Origin: CAYTAU01 sp964442075
GTDB taxonomy: Bacteria; Bacteroidota; Bacteroidia; Bacteroidales; CAYTAU01
Assembly (NCBI GenBank): GCA_964442075.1
Contig: CAYTWH010000001.1
Location: 120,338 to 184,337, forward strand
Length of the DNA: 64,000 bases
Direction: 5' to 3'
Shown here: piece by piece, positions 1 to 9,114 of the stretch
How the letters are laid out: each line of letters begins with the position of its first letter
Position numbering within the stretch: position 1 is the stretch's first letter
The notes under the pieces: generated by a model
What the model was told of the DNA's origin: nothing
The model's input: the letters and a program-made list of their open reading frames with translations, nothing else
Databases searched by the model: none
Translations under genes and position numbers: made by a program

Positions 1-761
1 CAATTACACAACAACTAAATGAAGGCATTGCTTTTTTTTCAAAAAAATATAAAGCACAAAAGTATTTTGCATATTTTCAGGCTTACACAAATACTTATTC
101 AGATATAAATAAGCTTAAAGAACTTTATGAAGAAGCCCTATCTCACCCTGAAGTTATTGGTCTTATTATAGCTACAAGACCAGACTGTATTGACAAAAAA
201 ATTATTAATTATTTGGTAGAACTCTCAAAAACTAAATATATTTCAATTGAATATGGAGTAGAAACAACAAACAATAAAACTTTAGAATTGATTAATCGTT
301 GTCATACTTTTGAAGAAAGTGTTAATGCAATTAATCTTACTTCAGATGCCGGTTTAGATGTTGGAGTTCACATGATACTTGGTTTACCTGGAGAAAATAG
401 GGATGTTATTATTAATCATGCAAAAATAATTTCAAAACTACCTATTAAAACACTTAAATTACATCAATTACAAATAATAAAAGGTACAAATATTGAAAAG
501 TTATTCTCTGATAAACCTGAATTATTTTTAAACTTTTCAATAGAACAATACGTTGACCTTATTGTTGATTTTCTAGAGGTTTTAAATCCAAAAATAATTA
601 TTGAACGATTTACAAGTGAATCTCCTATCAACATGATAATTAGCCCTAAATGGGGTGGCTTAAAAAATTTTGAAATTACAGCTAAAATTGAAAAACGATT
701 AAAAGAAAGAGATAGTTGTCAGGGAAAAATAAATTTTAATAACAATGGCTTATTGTGTTGA
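1..761 (+). CDS. Radical SAM protein, YhcC-like (TIGR01212-type), 3' part
   Basis: The reading frame is open from base 3 to the TGA at 759-761, about 252 codons, so the gene begins outside the window and the first in-frame TTG or ATG is not its start. The visible part matches the central and C-terminal region of the YhcC family of radical SAM enzymes: KYFAYFQAYTNTY, HPEVIGLIIATRPDCID, SIEYGVETTNNKTL and LGLPGENRD appear in the expected order. The CxxxCxxC cluster motif that would bind the 4Fe-4S centre lies upstream of the window. The substrate of this family is not established. It converges on pstB, with 82 bases between the two stop codons. Confidence 0.85.
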   Translation, partial: ITQQLNEGIAFFSKKYKAQKYFAYFQAYTNTYSDINKLKELYEEALSHPEVIGLIIATRPDCIDKKIINYLVELSKTKYISIEYGVETTNNKTLELINRCHTFEESVNAINLTSDAGLDVGVHMILGLPGENRDVIINHAKIISKLPIKTLKLHQLQIIKGTNIEKLFSDKPELFLNFSIEQYVDLIVDFLEVLNPKIIIERFTSESPINMIISPKWGGLKNFEITAKIEKRLKERDSCQGKINFNNNGLLC

Positions 762-843
762 AATTGAATTAACAACTATTTCTGCTATATCTTTAACCGG
801 AATTTCTGAACCATAAACAAATGTTTTTTTACATAACTATATT

Positions 844-1605
844 TTAATTAAAAGAACCACCAATATACAACTTCGTTTTTTCCATTTTAGGGTTTTCAAA
901 AAATTCTTTTACAGGTGCTTGTTCTATAATTTCCCCTAAATACATAAACACCACATAATCAGCCATTCTTTTGGCCTGCCGTAAAATATGAGTTACCATT
1001 ATAATTGTATAATGTTGTTTTAATTCCATAAATTTCTCTTCAATAACCTGACTTGACAAAGGGTCGAGTGCAGATGTTGGTTCATCTGCCAAAATTATTT
1101 CAGGATCAACTGCCAATCCTCTTGCTAAACATAAGCGTTGTTGCTGACCTATTGATAAACTTGAAGCAGGTTCTCTCAATCTATCTTTTACTTCTTCCCA
1201 CAAATTAGCTTGTTTTAAATAATGTTCAACACGTTTATTAAGGTATTTCTTTTTTTTTCTACCACTAATTCTTAATCCATAAGCAATATTATCGTAAATA
1301 TTCATTGGCAAAGGATAAGGACGTTGAGAAAGTAATCCCATATTTTTTCGCAAATCTGTAATTTCTCTTTTCGCACTCAAAATATCATCATTATTTATAT
1401 AAATATTGCCATTAACATCAATATCTTCATATAAATCGGTTAATCGGTTAAGACTTTTCAAAAGGGTTGTTTTTCCACAACCCGATGGTCCCAATATTAC
1501 TGTTATCTTATTTCTGGGAATATCTAAATTAATGTTCTTTAAAATATGGAGTTTTCCAATATTAAGGTCTAAATTTTTTATTATTATTTTTGGTTGATTA
1601 TTCAT
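844..1605 (-). CDS. pstB: Phosphate ABC transporter ATP-binding protein PstB
   Basis: This is the cytoplasmic ATPase of the high-affinity phosphate importer. Walker A (GPSGCGKTT), the ABC signature (LSIGQQQRLCLARGLA), Walker B (IILADEPTSALDP) and the switch His (TIIMVTH) are all present and in order. I place the start at 1605 (protein begins MNNQPKIIIKN, 253 aa), one base after the pstA stop. A start at 1644 would overlap pstA by 38 bases and add a tail absent from the family. It is the last gene of a porin-pstS-pstC-pstA-pstB series. No phoU follows, although phoU usually closes this operon. Confidence 0.95.
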   Translation of the reverse strand: MNNQPKIIIKNLDLNIGKLHILKNINLDIPRNKITVILGPSGCGKTTLLKSLNRLTDLYEDIDVNGNIYINNDDILSAKREITDLRKNMGLLSQRPYPLPMNIYDNIAYGLRISGRKKKKYLNKRVEHYLKQANLWEEVKDRLREPASSLSIGQQQRLCLARGLAVDPEIILADEPTSALDPLSSQVIEEKFMELKQHYTIIMVTHILRQAKRMADYVVFMYLGEIIEQAPVKEFFENPKMEKTKLYIGGSFN

Positions 1606-1606
1606 T

Positions 1607-2464
1607 TTAGAAATTAATTTTATTTTTTTGATATTTTCTTGCAAATATTCTAGATAATATACTTATTATTAAAATAATTATTGTTAAAACTATTGCAGAA
1701 GCATATGCCCTGTTTTGAACCTCCGGTATGGGTGAGCTTAATTGAAAAAAAATTGATAAAGGCAATGTTGCTGCTGGTTGTGATAATGAAGTAGGAATAT
1801 TATCGGTATAACCTGTTGTAAAAAGTACTGATGCAGCATCTCCAATACCTCTTCCTAAAGACAAGAGCACTGCAGTAATTACTCCGGGAATACATTGTTT
1901 TAAAAATACTTTGTACGCTGTTTCTGATTTTGTAGAACCGAGAGAAAATGATGCCTCCATTAAACCTATTGGAACAGTTTTTAATACTTCATCAATTCCT
2001 CTTATCATTATTGGAATAATAAGCAATGTTACAACAATAATTCCTGCCATTAATGATGTTTTTATTCCAAAATATATCATTATTGTAAATCCAAATGCAC
2101 CATAAACTATAGATGGCACACCCCATAACAAATCAAGTAAAAAACGTATTATATTTACTATTTTTTTATTTTTATATAAATGAACATTTATATATAACGC
2201 TACCGGTAAACCTATAATAAAAGCTAAAAAAGTTGCACCAATAGAAAGATATAATGAGCCAATAATTGCATTTAGAATACCTCCTTCTTTTCCAAAGTAA
2301 AAACCTCCTTTTGGAGTTTGTGATATCATTTCCCATGTTAAAGAAGATAATCCTTTACTAAAAATACTATAAATTATCAGCAATAAAGCAAAAGCAATGA
2401 TTGCAGAAGAAATTAACATTAATCCTCTGAAAATATTTTCTTCAATTATTTTAAAATTCTTCAT
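1607..2464 (-). CDS. pstA: Phosphate ABC transporter permease PstA
   Basis: This 285-aa inner-membrane permease forms the phosphate channel with PstC. An N-terminal membrane segment (about residues 15-35) is followed by five further hydrophobic helices. The cytoplasmic coupling motif EASFSLGSTKSETAYKVFLK, which contacts PstB, lies around residues 170-190, and LSLGRGIGDAASVLFTTGY follows. The length is normal for the family. The gene starts 10 bases downstream of the pstC stop and ends one base before the pstB start, so co-transcription is near certain. Confidence 0.95.
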   Translation of the reverse strand: MKNFKIIEENIFRGLMLISSAIIAFALLLIIYSIFSKGLSSLTWEMISQTPKGGFYFGKEGGILNAIIGSLYLSIGATFLAFIIGLPVALYINVHLYKNKKIVNIIRFLLDLLWGVPSIVYGAFGFTIMIYFGIKTSLMAGIIVVTLLIIPIMIRGIDEVLKTVPIGLMEASFSLGSTKSETAYKVFLKQCIPGVITAVLLSLGRGIGDAASVLFTTGYTDNIPTSLSQPAATLPLSIFFQLSSPIPEVQNRAYASAIVLTIIILIISILSRIFARKYQKNKINF

Positions 2465-2474
2465 TTATATACTT

Positions 2475-3374
2475 TTATACTTTAATTTCAAACCTTCTTA
2501 TAGATAATCTTGAAAAAATATTAAATATTAATACTATAATAAATAATAACAATGCAGCAAACATTAATGCAGAGTCATACGCAGGAATAGACATCATTTC
2601 TCCATAATTATTCGCAATTAATGATGGAATAGGATAACCGGGTTGAAATATTCCTGTTGGTATTTTTGCAACATTTCCAACTACCATTAATACCGCTATT
2701 GTTTCGCCGAAAGCTCTTGATAAACCAAGCCCGACAGATGAAATTATTCCGGGATAAGCTTTCTTAACAAGAACAAATTTAATAGTTTGCCATTTGCTTG
2801 CTCCAAGCGATAATGATGCTTCTGTTAATTCGGCAGGTATTGTTTTAAATATTTCAATAAGAATATTTAACATAAATGGAATAATCATTAATGCAAGAAC
2901 AATTGCACCAGCAAGAATAGAATAGCCTGTGGTGTTAATCCCAAAAAAAGGAGCAATGTGATTAGAAATTAGTGGAACAATAACTAATATACCCCAAACA
3001 CCATAAATTACAGATGGTAATGCTGCTAATATATCAATAACAGGATGCATTAAATTCAGAATATATGTTTTAGCATATTGTGTTAAATAAATGGATGTTA
3101 ATATGCAAACAGGAACTGAAATTACAAGTGCAAGAATAGTAACCCAAAGAGAACTTAATATAAATGGTAAAAATCCAAATTTCTGCTCGGTCGGTTTCCA
3201 ATTACCTGTACATAATAAATCGAATAATGAATTATTGTTTAATAAAAAATTTGATTTAATGTATAATCCAACCAAAATAATAAATGGCAACAACGCGATC
3301 AACACAAGACATATAAACATCCACTTACTATGAAGTTTACTTCTAAATTGTCTATTAATATTGAAAAAATTCAT
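2475..3374 (-). CDS. pstC: Phosphate ABC transporter permease PstC
   Basis: Second permease subunit of the phosphate importer. The protein has six hydrophobic segments and the EAA-type loop EASLSLGASKWQTIKFVLVK, followed by GLSRAFGETIAVLMVVGN, typical of PstC. I use the start at 3374 (MNFFNINRQF, 299 aa), which lies just after the pstS stop. The Met at 3389 would overlap pstS and adds five residues with no support. The conserved loop pairs with the equivalent loop in PstA to dock PstB. Confidence 0.95.
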   Translation of the reverse strand: MNFFNINRQFRSKLHSKWMFICLVLIALLPFIILVGLYIKSNFLLNNNSLFDLLCTGNWKPTEQKFGFLPFILSSLWVTILALVISVPVCILTSIYLTQYAKTYILNLMHPVIDILAALPSVIYGVWGILVIVPLISNHIAPFFGINTTGYSILAGAIVLALMIIPFMLNILIEIFKTIPAELTEASLSLGASKWQTIKFVLVKKAYPGIISSVGLGLSRAFGETIAVLMVVGNVAKIPTGIFQPGYPIPSLIANNYGEMMSIPAYDSALMFAALLLFIIVLIFNIFSRLSIRRFEIKV

Positions 3375-3379
3375 TGATA

Positions 3380-4351
3380 TTAATTGCAAATTTTATCTAA
3401 TTCAGATTTTATTTTTTCTTCTGATAATTGAACATATCCTGATTCTTTCACATATTTCTGTCCTTCGGTAAGAATCCATTTTATAAATTCAATTACAATT
3501 TCTTTTTCAGGTTTTCCTTGTGAAACAAAATATAAATCTCTTGCCGGTGGTGAAGGGTATTTTCCGTCTTTAATTGCAATAGTAATATCATTAAGAGTAT
3601 TATATACATTTTCTTCCTCATCAATTGTATCATTTTCATTAATATCAATTGGTATTACTTCTAAACCTTCATATTTAATTTTAGAGTTAATATCATATAT
3701 ATAAACTACATTATTATAACCAACACCTAAAATATCTTTTTTTATTGCATCTGCCATTCCTGGATCCCCAAATACCCCTATTCCAATTAAACTTTCTTGG
3801 TCCCCACCAAGATACTTCCCCCATGTTCCTGCTGCTCCACAAGCATCTGAACGTGTGTAATTATTTATTTTTTTATCATTGTTGCCTACAAGTTCTCCCC
3901 AATTTTTTATTTTTTCTGTAATATATACATCAATAAATTCCTGTCTACTCATTCCTTTCCTTTTTAAATCTTTCAAAAAAGGATTTTTAGAATTAATTGT
4001 TGGAAGTACAGCATCCTTGGTTAAAGCTATTTTCCATGCTCCTTTTTCAACCTCTTCTTCACATACTTCTCTTGAAAACATTCCCAAATCAACCATTTCA
4101 GATAAAGCATCTGTCATCCCCTTTCCTGCTCCTCCTGCTGAAATATCAATTCTAACATCAGGATGTAGTTTTTTAAATTCCTCTGCCCATCTAACTGTCA
4201 TAGGATATAGTGCAAAAGCTCCTGAAATACTAATTGTTCCTTGTAATTTGTCACTATTTTCCTCATTTTCAGAAATCGTATTGTTTTTACAACTAACTAA
4301 TAATAAAGCTAGTATTAAAATACTAATTTGTTTAATTTTTGATTTTTTCAT
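3380..4351 (-). CDS. pstS: Phosphate-binding lipoprotein PstS
   Basis: Periplasmic phosphate-binding protein of the Pst system. The start at 4351 gives a lipoprotein signal (MKKSKIKQISILILALLLVSC, lipobox Cys at residue 21). The longer frame to 4423 would put 24 unrelated residues in front and overlap the upstream gene. The binding-cleft motif SAGGAGKGMTDALSEMVDLG and the later GDPGMADAIKKDILGVGYNN are visible. The mature part is about 300 aa, usual for the PBP-like family. It follows the outer-membrane barrel gene by 23 bases, so phosphate probably enters through that barrel and is captured by PstS. Confidence 0.92.
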   Translation of the reverse strand: MKKSKIKQISILILALLLVSCKNNTISENEENSDKLQGTISISGAFALYPMTVRWAEEFKKLHPDVRIDISAGGAGKGMTDALSEMVDLGMFSREVCEEEVEKGAWKIALTKDAVLPTINSKNPFLKDLKRKGMSRQEFIDVYITEKIKNWGELVGNNDKKINNYTRSDACGAAGTWGKYLGGDQESLIGIGVFGDPGMADAIKKDILGVGYNNVVYIYDINSKIKYEGLEVIPIDINENDTIDEEENVYNTLNDITIAIKDGKYPSPPARDLYFVSQGKPEKEIVIEFIKWILTEGQKYVKESGYVQLSEEKIKSELDKICN

Positions 4352-4374
4352 AACGGAATTTTTTAATATATAAA

Positions 4375-5637
4375 TTAACTCTTTAAAAATGTTGGCCTTA
4401 TAGCTACCACAACAAATACCCAATTAGCATATTTGCTATTATCTCCTTCTTTTATAATATTCATTGATTCTGTTGCAAACATAAGTGAGTAACCAAATTT
4501 TATATTAACTTCTTTATTGAATTTATAATTGAATAAAATATCAACTTCCGAACCTAAATTCTTATCAATTTCTTTCAATCCTACTCCTATATAATTAATA
4601 TCAATAGCATTATTAGAAAGGAAAAATATATGATATGTAGCTTCAGCATATATTTTATTAGTAATATTATAATTAATTCTACTATATATATCAGTTAATC
4701 CACTTCCTTTTGTATGATTATCTATAACAGTAAAATAATCCATACTTCCATAAAACCCATGTCCTGTACCATATAAGTTGTTAAAAGCATTATTAACCAT
4801 ATTGTTCGTATCTAAAGCGTCGTTTCCTGAAAAATAATCTATCGCTGTTGTAATTTTTAATTTTTTACATAATTTGTACGATGCCTTTGCATGAAAAAAG
4901 TATGCGCTAATATCTTTTCCATATTTATCTTTACCCAACTGCCTGTAAAAAGTCCCATATAATTCTACTTTTGAAGAATCTTTATTAAACCCAATATTTC
5001 CTCCACATGTACCACGTGTATATATTGTTTTATCAGAACTATATTTCTGATAACCATCAGCAAGCCCAATTAATGAGAAATTAAATCCATTATTATATTT
5101 TTTTGATAGCAATAAAAATTGCATTGTCTTATAAAAATTTTCAGGATAATTACTTTCAAAATTTTTATTAACATCGTTATTATAAGCTAATCCGAGATGA
5201 ACATTTAGTTCTGATTTTTCATATTGAAATAAAGCAATATCGTGAGATGAACCAATATTATTCCAATTGTTCCATGAAAGGATTCTTTTATCATCATATT
5301 TTAATTCTTGTCTTCCTAATTTTAATGAGTAATTGTCAGAAAAAAGAAGTTTTGCCCATGCTTCATGAATACCAATAGACGGAATATCAGATTTATTTTT
5401 TGTTTCACCCCACATACGAACATCTTGTAATGAAAAATTTGTAATCAATTTTTCATTTTTATAATTAAAAATTATACGACTCCTTTGGGATGTAACAATT
5501 GCAGGTTTTGTTGTAGAATCTCTTTGTGTTTTATAGCCATTTCTGAATTCTGTTCTTGGTCTGAACTGACCTGTTATAGTAAATTGTGCTTTACTTGCTA
5601 ATACTGACAACATTAGTATAACAAAGATGAGTTTCAT
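4375..5637 (-). CDS. Outer-membrane barrel protein (alginate-export / phosphate-porin-like)
   Basis: 420-aa exported protein. The start at 5637 gives a clean signal peptide (MKLIFVILMLSVLASKAQ). The Met at 5661 lies inside the promoter box and is rejected. The mature part alternates polar and hydrophobic strands and contains GIHEAWAKLLFSDNYSLKLGRQELKYDD near residue 95, resembling the alginate-export porin superfamily. No alginate genes are near. Because it leads directly into pstSCAB, I infer that it admits phosphate or phosphate-containing solutes. The substrate is not shown by the sequence. Confidence 0.7.
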   Translation of the reverse strand: MKLIFVILMLSVLASKAQFTITGQFRPRTEFRNGYKTQRDSTTKPAIVTSQRSRIIFNYKNEKLITNFSLQDVRMWGETKNKSDIPSIGIHEAWAKLLFSDNYSLKLGRQELKYDDKRILSWNNWNNIGSSHDIALFQYEKSELNVHLGLAYNNDVNKNFESNYPENFYKTMQFLLLSKKYNNGFNFSLIGLADGYQKYSSDKTIYTRGTCGGNIGFNKDSSKVELYGTFYRQLGKDKYGKDISAYFFHAKASYKLCKKLKITTAIDYFSGNDALDTNNMVNNAFNNLYGTGHGFYGSMDYFTVIDNHTKGSGLTDIYSRINYNITNKIYAEATYHIFFLSNNAIDINYIGVGLKEIDKNLGSEVDILFNYKFNKEVNIKFGYSLMFATESMNIIKEGDNSKYANWVFVVVAIRPTFLKS

Positions 5638-5658
5638 AATATAAAATAAATTATCTGA

Positions 5659-5666
5659 CAAAAATA
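5659..5666 (-). promoter_or_regulatory. -7 box for the porin-pst operon
   Basis: The minus strand reads TATTTTTG, matching the Bacteroidota -7 consensus TAnnTTTG, 21 bases upstream of the chosen porin start. No PhoB-type direct repeat is recognisable upstream. Confidence 0.5.
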
Positions 5667-5781
5667 TTATGAACTACTGGATTGTAAAACAGCTTAAAAA
5701 CCTAAATTTAATAGGTCTTTCAACTATAAGATAAATTACTTATTATAGCAATAAGTATTTAGACGTATTTAGAGATTGTTT

Positions 5782-6417
5782 TTATACTTTGATAAGATTA
5801 TTATTGATTGCATACATAATTAAAGTTGCTGTATTTTTTGATTGTGTTTTACTTAATATATTTTCTCTGTGTTTATCAATGGTTCGTTTACTAACATTTA
5901 AGGTTTCTGCTATTTTCTGGTTTGATAATCCTTTACAAATATGATATAAAACTTCATTTTCTCGTTCTGACAATATGTTTGACTTATTCTTAACCGTATT
6001 TATATTTTTAACAATTTTATAAAGAATATCAGGTGAAAAATAATTACTACCTTCAAAAACTGTCTGTATTGCAACTTCAACTTCAGTAATACTAGAATCT
6101 TTTAGTAAAAATCCTTTTACCCCTGCATTAATCATCTTATAATAATATTCTTCATCTCCGTACATTGAGAGTGCTATTATTTTTAAATCTGGATACTTTT
6201 CAAGTGCTTTTATAGTCGCTTCAATTCCGTTCATTTCAGGCATACTAATATCCATTAATACAATGTCAATATTTTGTTTATCAAGCTCATTCAAAAACTT
6301 TATGCCATTTGAAGCTTCATAAATATTATTTATCATGTCAAAATTACTTAATAATAATTTTAATCCACTTCTAAACAATTCATGATCATCAACAAGTATA
6401 ATATTTAAAGATTTCAT
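5782..6417 (-). CDS. NarL/LuxR-family response regulator
   Basis: 211-aa DNA-binding response regulator. The receiver domain (about 1-125) has the acidic pair D10-D11, the phospho-acceptor D56 in DIVLMDISMPEMNG, and the Lys in GFLLKDSS. The C-terminal LuxR-type helix-turn-helix begins LSERENEVLYHICKGLSNQK and carries the recognition helix SKRTIDKHRENI. It starts 3 bases after the histidine kinase gene, so the two form a co-transcribed pair. It stands directly upstream of the porin-pst genes in the same direction, but it is not of the PhoB/OmpR family that usually controls them. A regulatory link is inference from position only. Confidence 0.9.
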   Translation of the reverse strand: MKSLNIILVDDHELFRSGLKLLLSNFDMINNIYEASNGIKFLNELDKQNIDIVLMDISMPEMNGIEATIKALEKYPDLKIIALSMYGDEEYYYKMINAGVKGFLLKDSSITEVEVAIQTVFEGSNYFSPDILYKIVKNINTVKNKSNILSERENEVLYHICKGLSNQKIAETLNVSKRTIDKHRENILSKTQSKNTATLIMYAINNNLIKV

Positions 6418-6420
6418 ATT

Positions 6421-7368
6421 TTATACTTTTACTTTTATATTTACATGCACTCCATCATTTTTCAAGCTTTCTATTTCAAGAACTCCATTAATTGATTTAA
6501 TTCTTGATAAAATATTAGAAAAACCCATTCCCTGTATTTCACTATTTAAAACTTTATCGACATTAAATCCAATACCATCATCATAATAATAAATATGAAG
6601 CATTTCTTTTTCTAAATAAATATCAATATTTATTGTTTTTGCCGATGCATGTTTTATTGTATTTGAAATAAGCTCACAAATAACCCTATACAATATTACC
6701 TCGGCATTATAATCAAATCTTTCATTATCTATATTAGAGTTAACTACAATATTAATTGATTTAGAGATATTTATTTTATCTGAAAATGATTTTACAGCAC
6801 TTAATAAACCAAAATTATCAAGGATATGAGGACTTAAATTATTTGAAATATCTTTTATGGCACCTATTGATTCATTAACTACCAATTCAATATTGCTTAT
6901 TATTTTCTTATTATTATCATCTCTTACTGTTTGTGACAATGCTGAAACAGACATTTTTACAGATGAAAGAAGAGGGCCTAATCCATCATGAAGATCTTTT
7001 GCAAATCGTCTTCTTTCTTTCTCTTCAGTTTTAATTATTGCACTTAATATCCTGTTTTCTGATTTTAACCTTAATTCTTCTATCCTTTTCAAAAATGTAA
7101 ATATCTTTTTTATATACATAAAACCAATTGCAATTACAATTGAGATTATAACTCCAATAAAATTACTTACTGTAATAGTTTTTGGTAAAATATCATGCTC
7201 AAAGTGAGGTATAAGTTCAATAACACGCCTAACAGCCATAAGGATTAAAGCTGTTGAAACTAATATCCATGTTACATTGTATTTTGTCTTTTTTATTAAG
7301 CTTATAGCAACTATAGCTGCATAAAACTGAAGTATTATTGCTACTATAAAAACAATTATTATAAACAT
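6421..7368 (-). CDS. Membrane sensor histidine kinase (HisKA_3, NarX/DesK type)
   Basis: 315-aa sensor kinase. Three hydrophobic segments (about residues 2-25, 32-48 and 66-86) are followed by a coiled-coil linker and the dimerisation box RRFAKDLHDGLGPLLSSVK, with phospho-acceptor His127. The ATPase domain has the N-box ELISNTIKHASAKTI and the G1 box YYDDGIGFN, then GMGFSNILSRI. No periplasmic or PAS sensor domain is present, so the signal is probably sensed in or near the membrane. It is the first gene of a pair with the LuxR-type regulator, and its promoter box lies 23 bases upstream. Confidence 0.9.
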   Translation of the reverse strand: MFIIIVFIVAIILQFYAAIVAISLIKKTKYNVTWILVSTALILMAVRRVIELIPHFEHDILPKTITVSNFIGVIISIVIAIGFMYIKKIFTFLKRIEELRLKSENRILSAIIKTEEKERRRFAKDLHDGLGPLLSSVKMSVSALSQTVRDDNNKKIISNIELVVNESIGAIKDISNNLSPHILDNFGLLSAVKSFSDKINISKSINIVVNSNIDNERFDYNAEVILYRVICELISNTIKHASAKTINIDIYLEKEMLHIYYYDDGIGFNVDKVLNSEIQGMGFSNILSRIKSINGVLEIESLKNDGVHVNIKVKV

Positions 7369-7390
7369 TTAATAAGTTTTAAATTTTATT

Positions 7391-7398
7391 CAAACCTA
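7391..7398 (-). promoter_or_regulatory. -7 box for the two-component pair
   Basis: The minus strand reads TAGGTTTG, a match to TAnnTTTG, 22 bases before the kinase ATG at 7368. Confidence 0.45.
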
Positions 7399-7499
7399 TC
7401 TTGTTTGTTCATAAAAACAGCTTGACAGATTTACACAAAATTACTTTTTATTCTCTGAATCTCAAAAGTTAAAATAGAATATACAAAATGCACTAATCT

Positions 7500-8111
7500 T
7501 TATTTAATATCACAAATAAGTAATTTTTTATTTTCTATATATGCTTCAAACTTGTCGCCAACAGAAACAGCACCAACTCCAGAAGGTGTGCCAGTGTATA
7601 TAAGATCGCCAATTTTTACTGTAAAGATTTTAGAGATATATGCTATTAAATTATTAATGTCAAAAATCATATTTGATGTATTACCTTGCTGTACTATATT
7701 ATTATTTTGTTTTAATGAAAAATTGGTATTACTTATTTCGCCAAATTCGCTAATATTATAAAATTTACTTATATGTGCTGAATTGTCGAATGAATATGCA
7801 ATTTCCAATGGCAAACCTTTTTCAATATGTCGTGATTGTATATCGCTAGCAATAAGATTAATACCTATTGCTATCTGCGAATAATAGCGATGTGCAAACT
7901 TTGCACTTATGTTTTTGCCTACTCTATTAATCTTTACAACTATTTCTACACCATAATTCAGATTATTTGTAAAATCGGGATAGAAAAACGGCTGGTTATT
8001 TTTCAACAATGAAGTTTCGGGCTTCATATATACAACAGGTGCATCAGGCATATTGCTTTTAATTTCCTTTACATAATCTATGTAATTTCGCCCAATACAG
8101 AATATCTTCAT
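7500..8111 (-). CDS. Fumarylacetoacetate hydrolase (FAH) family protein
   Basis: 203-aa single-domain member of the FAH superfamily, whose members hydrolyse or decarboxylate acylpyruvate-type compounds using a divalent metal. The signatures are IFCIGRNYIDYVKEI at the N-terminus, YMKPETSLL, IASDIQSRHIEKGLPLEIAYSFD and the diagnostic GDLIYTGTPSGVGAVSVGD near the C-terminus. The acidic metal-binding stretch is reduced to GVEIVVKI, with one clear Glu where many relatives have two, so the metal site may differ. It follows the transketolase C subunit by 45 bases on the same strand. The physiological substrate cannot be told. Confidence 0.85.
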   Translation of the reverse strand: MKIFCIGRNYIDYVKEIKSNMPDAPVVYMKPETSLLKNNQPFFYPDFTNNLNYGVEIVVKINRVGKNISAKFAHRYYSQIAIGINLIASDIQSRHIEKGLPLEIAYSFDNSAHISKFYNISEFGEISNTNFSLKQNNNIVQQGNTSNMIFDINNLIAYISKIFTVKIGDLIYTGTPSGVGAVSVGDKFEAYIENKKLLICDIK

Positions 8112-8156
8112 ATCTTACTACTTGTTTATGATCTTTGAATTATTACTGCCAATTAT

Positions 8157-9110
8157 TCACTTTCTGTTACTAATTAACTTTTTTACTGTATCAATAATAT
8201 TAATTGCTTTCATGCCAAACTTAGCTAAAAGTTCTGCAGGCTCGCCCGATTCTCCATAACAATCGTTCATTCCAATAAATTCTATTGGTACAGGATAATT
8301 ACCTGCAAGCACCTCGGCAACGGCACTTCCCATTCCTCCCATTATCTGATGCTCTTCAACAGTAACAACAGCACCGGTAATTTTGGCTACATTTATTAAT
8401 GTGTCTTTATCAATAGGCTTTATAGTATGCAAATTTACAACACAGGCATCAACTCCCTGTTTTTCAAGCTCAATTGCTGCTTGCAAAGCTTCCCATGTCA
8501 TGTGTCCTGTGGCAATTATAGCCACATCAGTACCTTTTCGCAATATTTGAGCTTTACCAAGTTTAAATTTAAGGGTATCAGATGTAAAATCAGGCACAGC
8601 ATCTCTGCCAAAACGTATATAAACAGGGCCATCAGCTTGCTCAACTGCTGCAATAGTAGCAAGTTTTGTTTGTGTTGCATCACATGGCGAAAGCACTGTC
8701 ATATTTGGTAATGAACGCATAATTGCAATATCTTCAAGTGCCTGATGTGTTGCTCCGTCGTGCCCAACAGATATTCCTGCATGTGCTCCGCCAATTTTTA
8801 CAGGTAAATTATTATAACAAATGGATATTCGTACCTGATCTGTTGCTCTAAGTGCTGCAAAAACACCATATGTAGAAAAAAATGGAATTTTATCAGAAAG
8901 AGCCATACCTGCTGCAACTCCTGCAATATTTTGTTCTGCAATACCCATAGAGTAAAATCTTTGTGGGTATGCATTTGCAAAAATATCCATACCTACCGAA
9001 CTTGTTATATCTGAGCCAAGAGCCACTATGTTTTGATATTTCTTGCCCAATACTTTAAGACCCTCGCCAAAACCAAGCTTAGTCGATTTATATTCTTTAA
9101 TCTCAAACAT
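8157..9110 (-). CDS. Transketolase, C-terminal (pyrimidine-binding) subunit
   Basis: 317-aa subunit covering the Pyr and C-terminal domains of transketolase, which moves two-carbon ketol units in the pentose phosphate pathway with thiamine diphosphate. The catalytic Glu lies in RFYSMGIAEQNIAGVAAGMA. Further family motifs are GAHAGISVGHDGATHQALED and VVTVEEHQIMGGMGSAVAEV. The start at 9110 (MFEIKEYKS) gives a 4-base gap from the N subunit, whereas the Met at 9137 would overlap it. The split into two genes is the usual form in many anaerobic Bacteroidota and in archaea. The two subunits must assemble to be active. Confidence 0.93.
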   Translation of the reverse strand: MFEIKEYKSTKLGFGEGLKVLGKKYQNIVALGSDITSSVGMDIFANAYPQRFYSMGIAEQNIAGVAAGMALSDKIPFFSTYGVFAALRATDQVRISICYNNLPVKIGGAHAGISVGHDGATHQALEDIAIMRSLPNMTVLSPCDATQTKLATIAAVEQADGPVYIRFGRDAVPDFTSDTLKFKLGKAQILRKGTDVAIIATGHMTWEALQAAIELEKQGVDACVVNLHTIKPIDKDTLINVAKITGAVVTVEEHQIMGGMGSAVAEVLAGNYPVPIEFIGMNDCYGESGEPAELLAKFGMKAINIIDTVKKLISNRK

Positions 9111-9114
9111 ATTT

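Noticed and set aside
762..843. Minus-strand run of 27 codons between pstB and the radical SAM gene, with protein-like composition
   Set aside because: It has no start codon and is bounded by stops. Too short to call a phoU remnant or any gene.
1406..1597. Plus-strand open frame opposite pstB, and many similar frames opposite other genes
   Set aside because: They lie antisense inside genes with strong family motifs, lack promoter boxes and have the composition of reverse-complemented coding DNA.
4352..4423. Longer N-terminus for PstS
   Set aside because: It would precede a perfect lipoprotein signal and overlap the upstream barrel gene.
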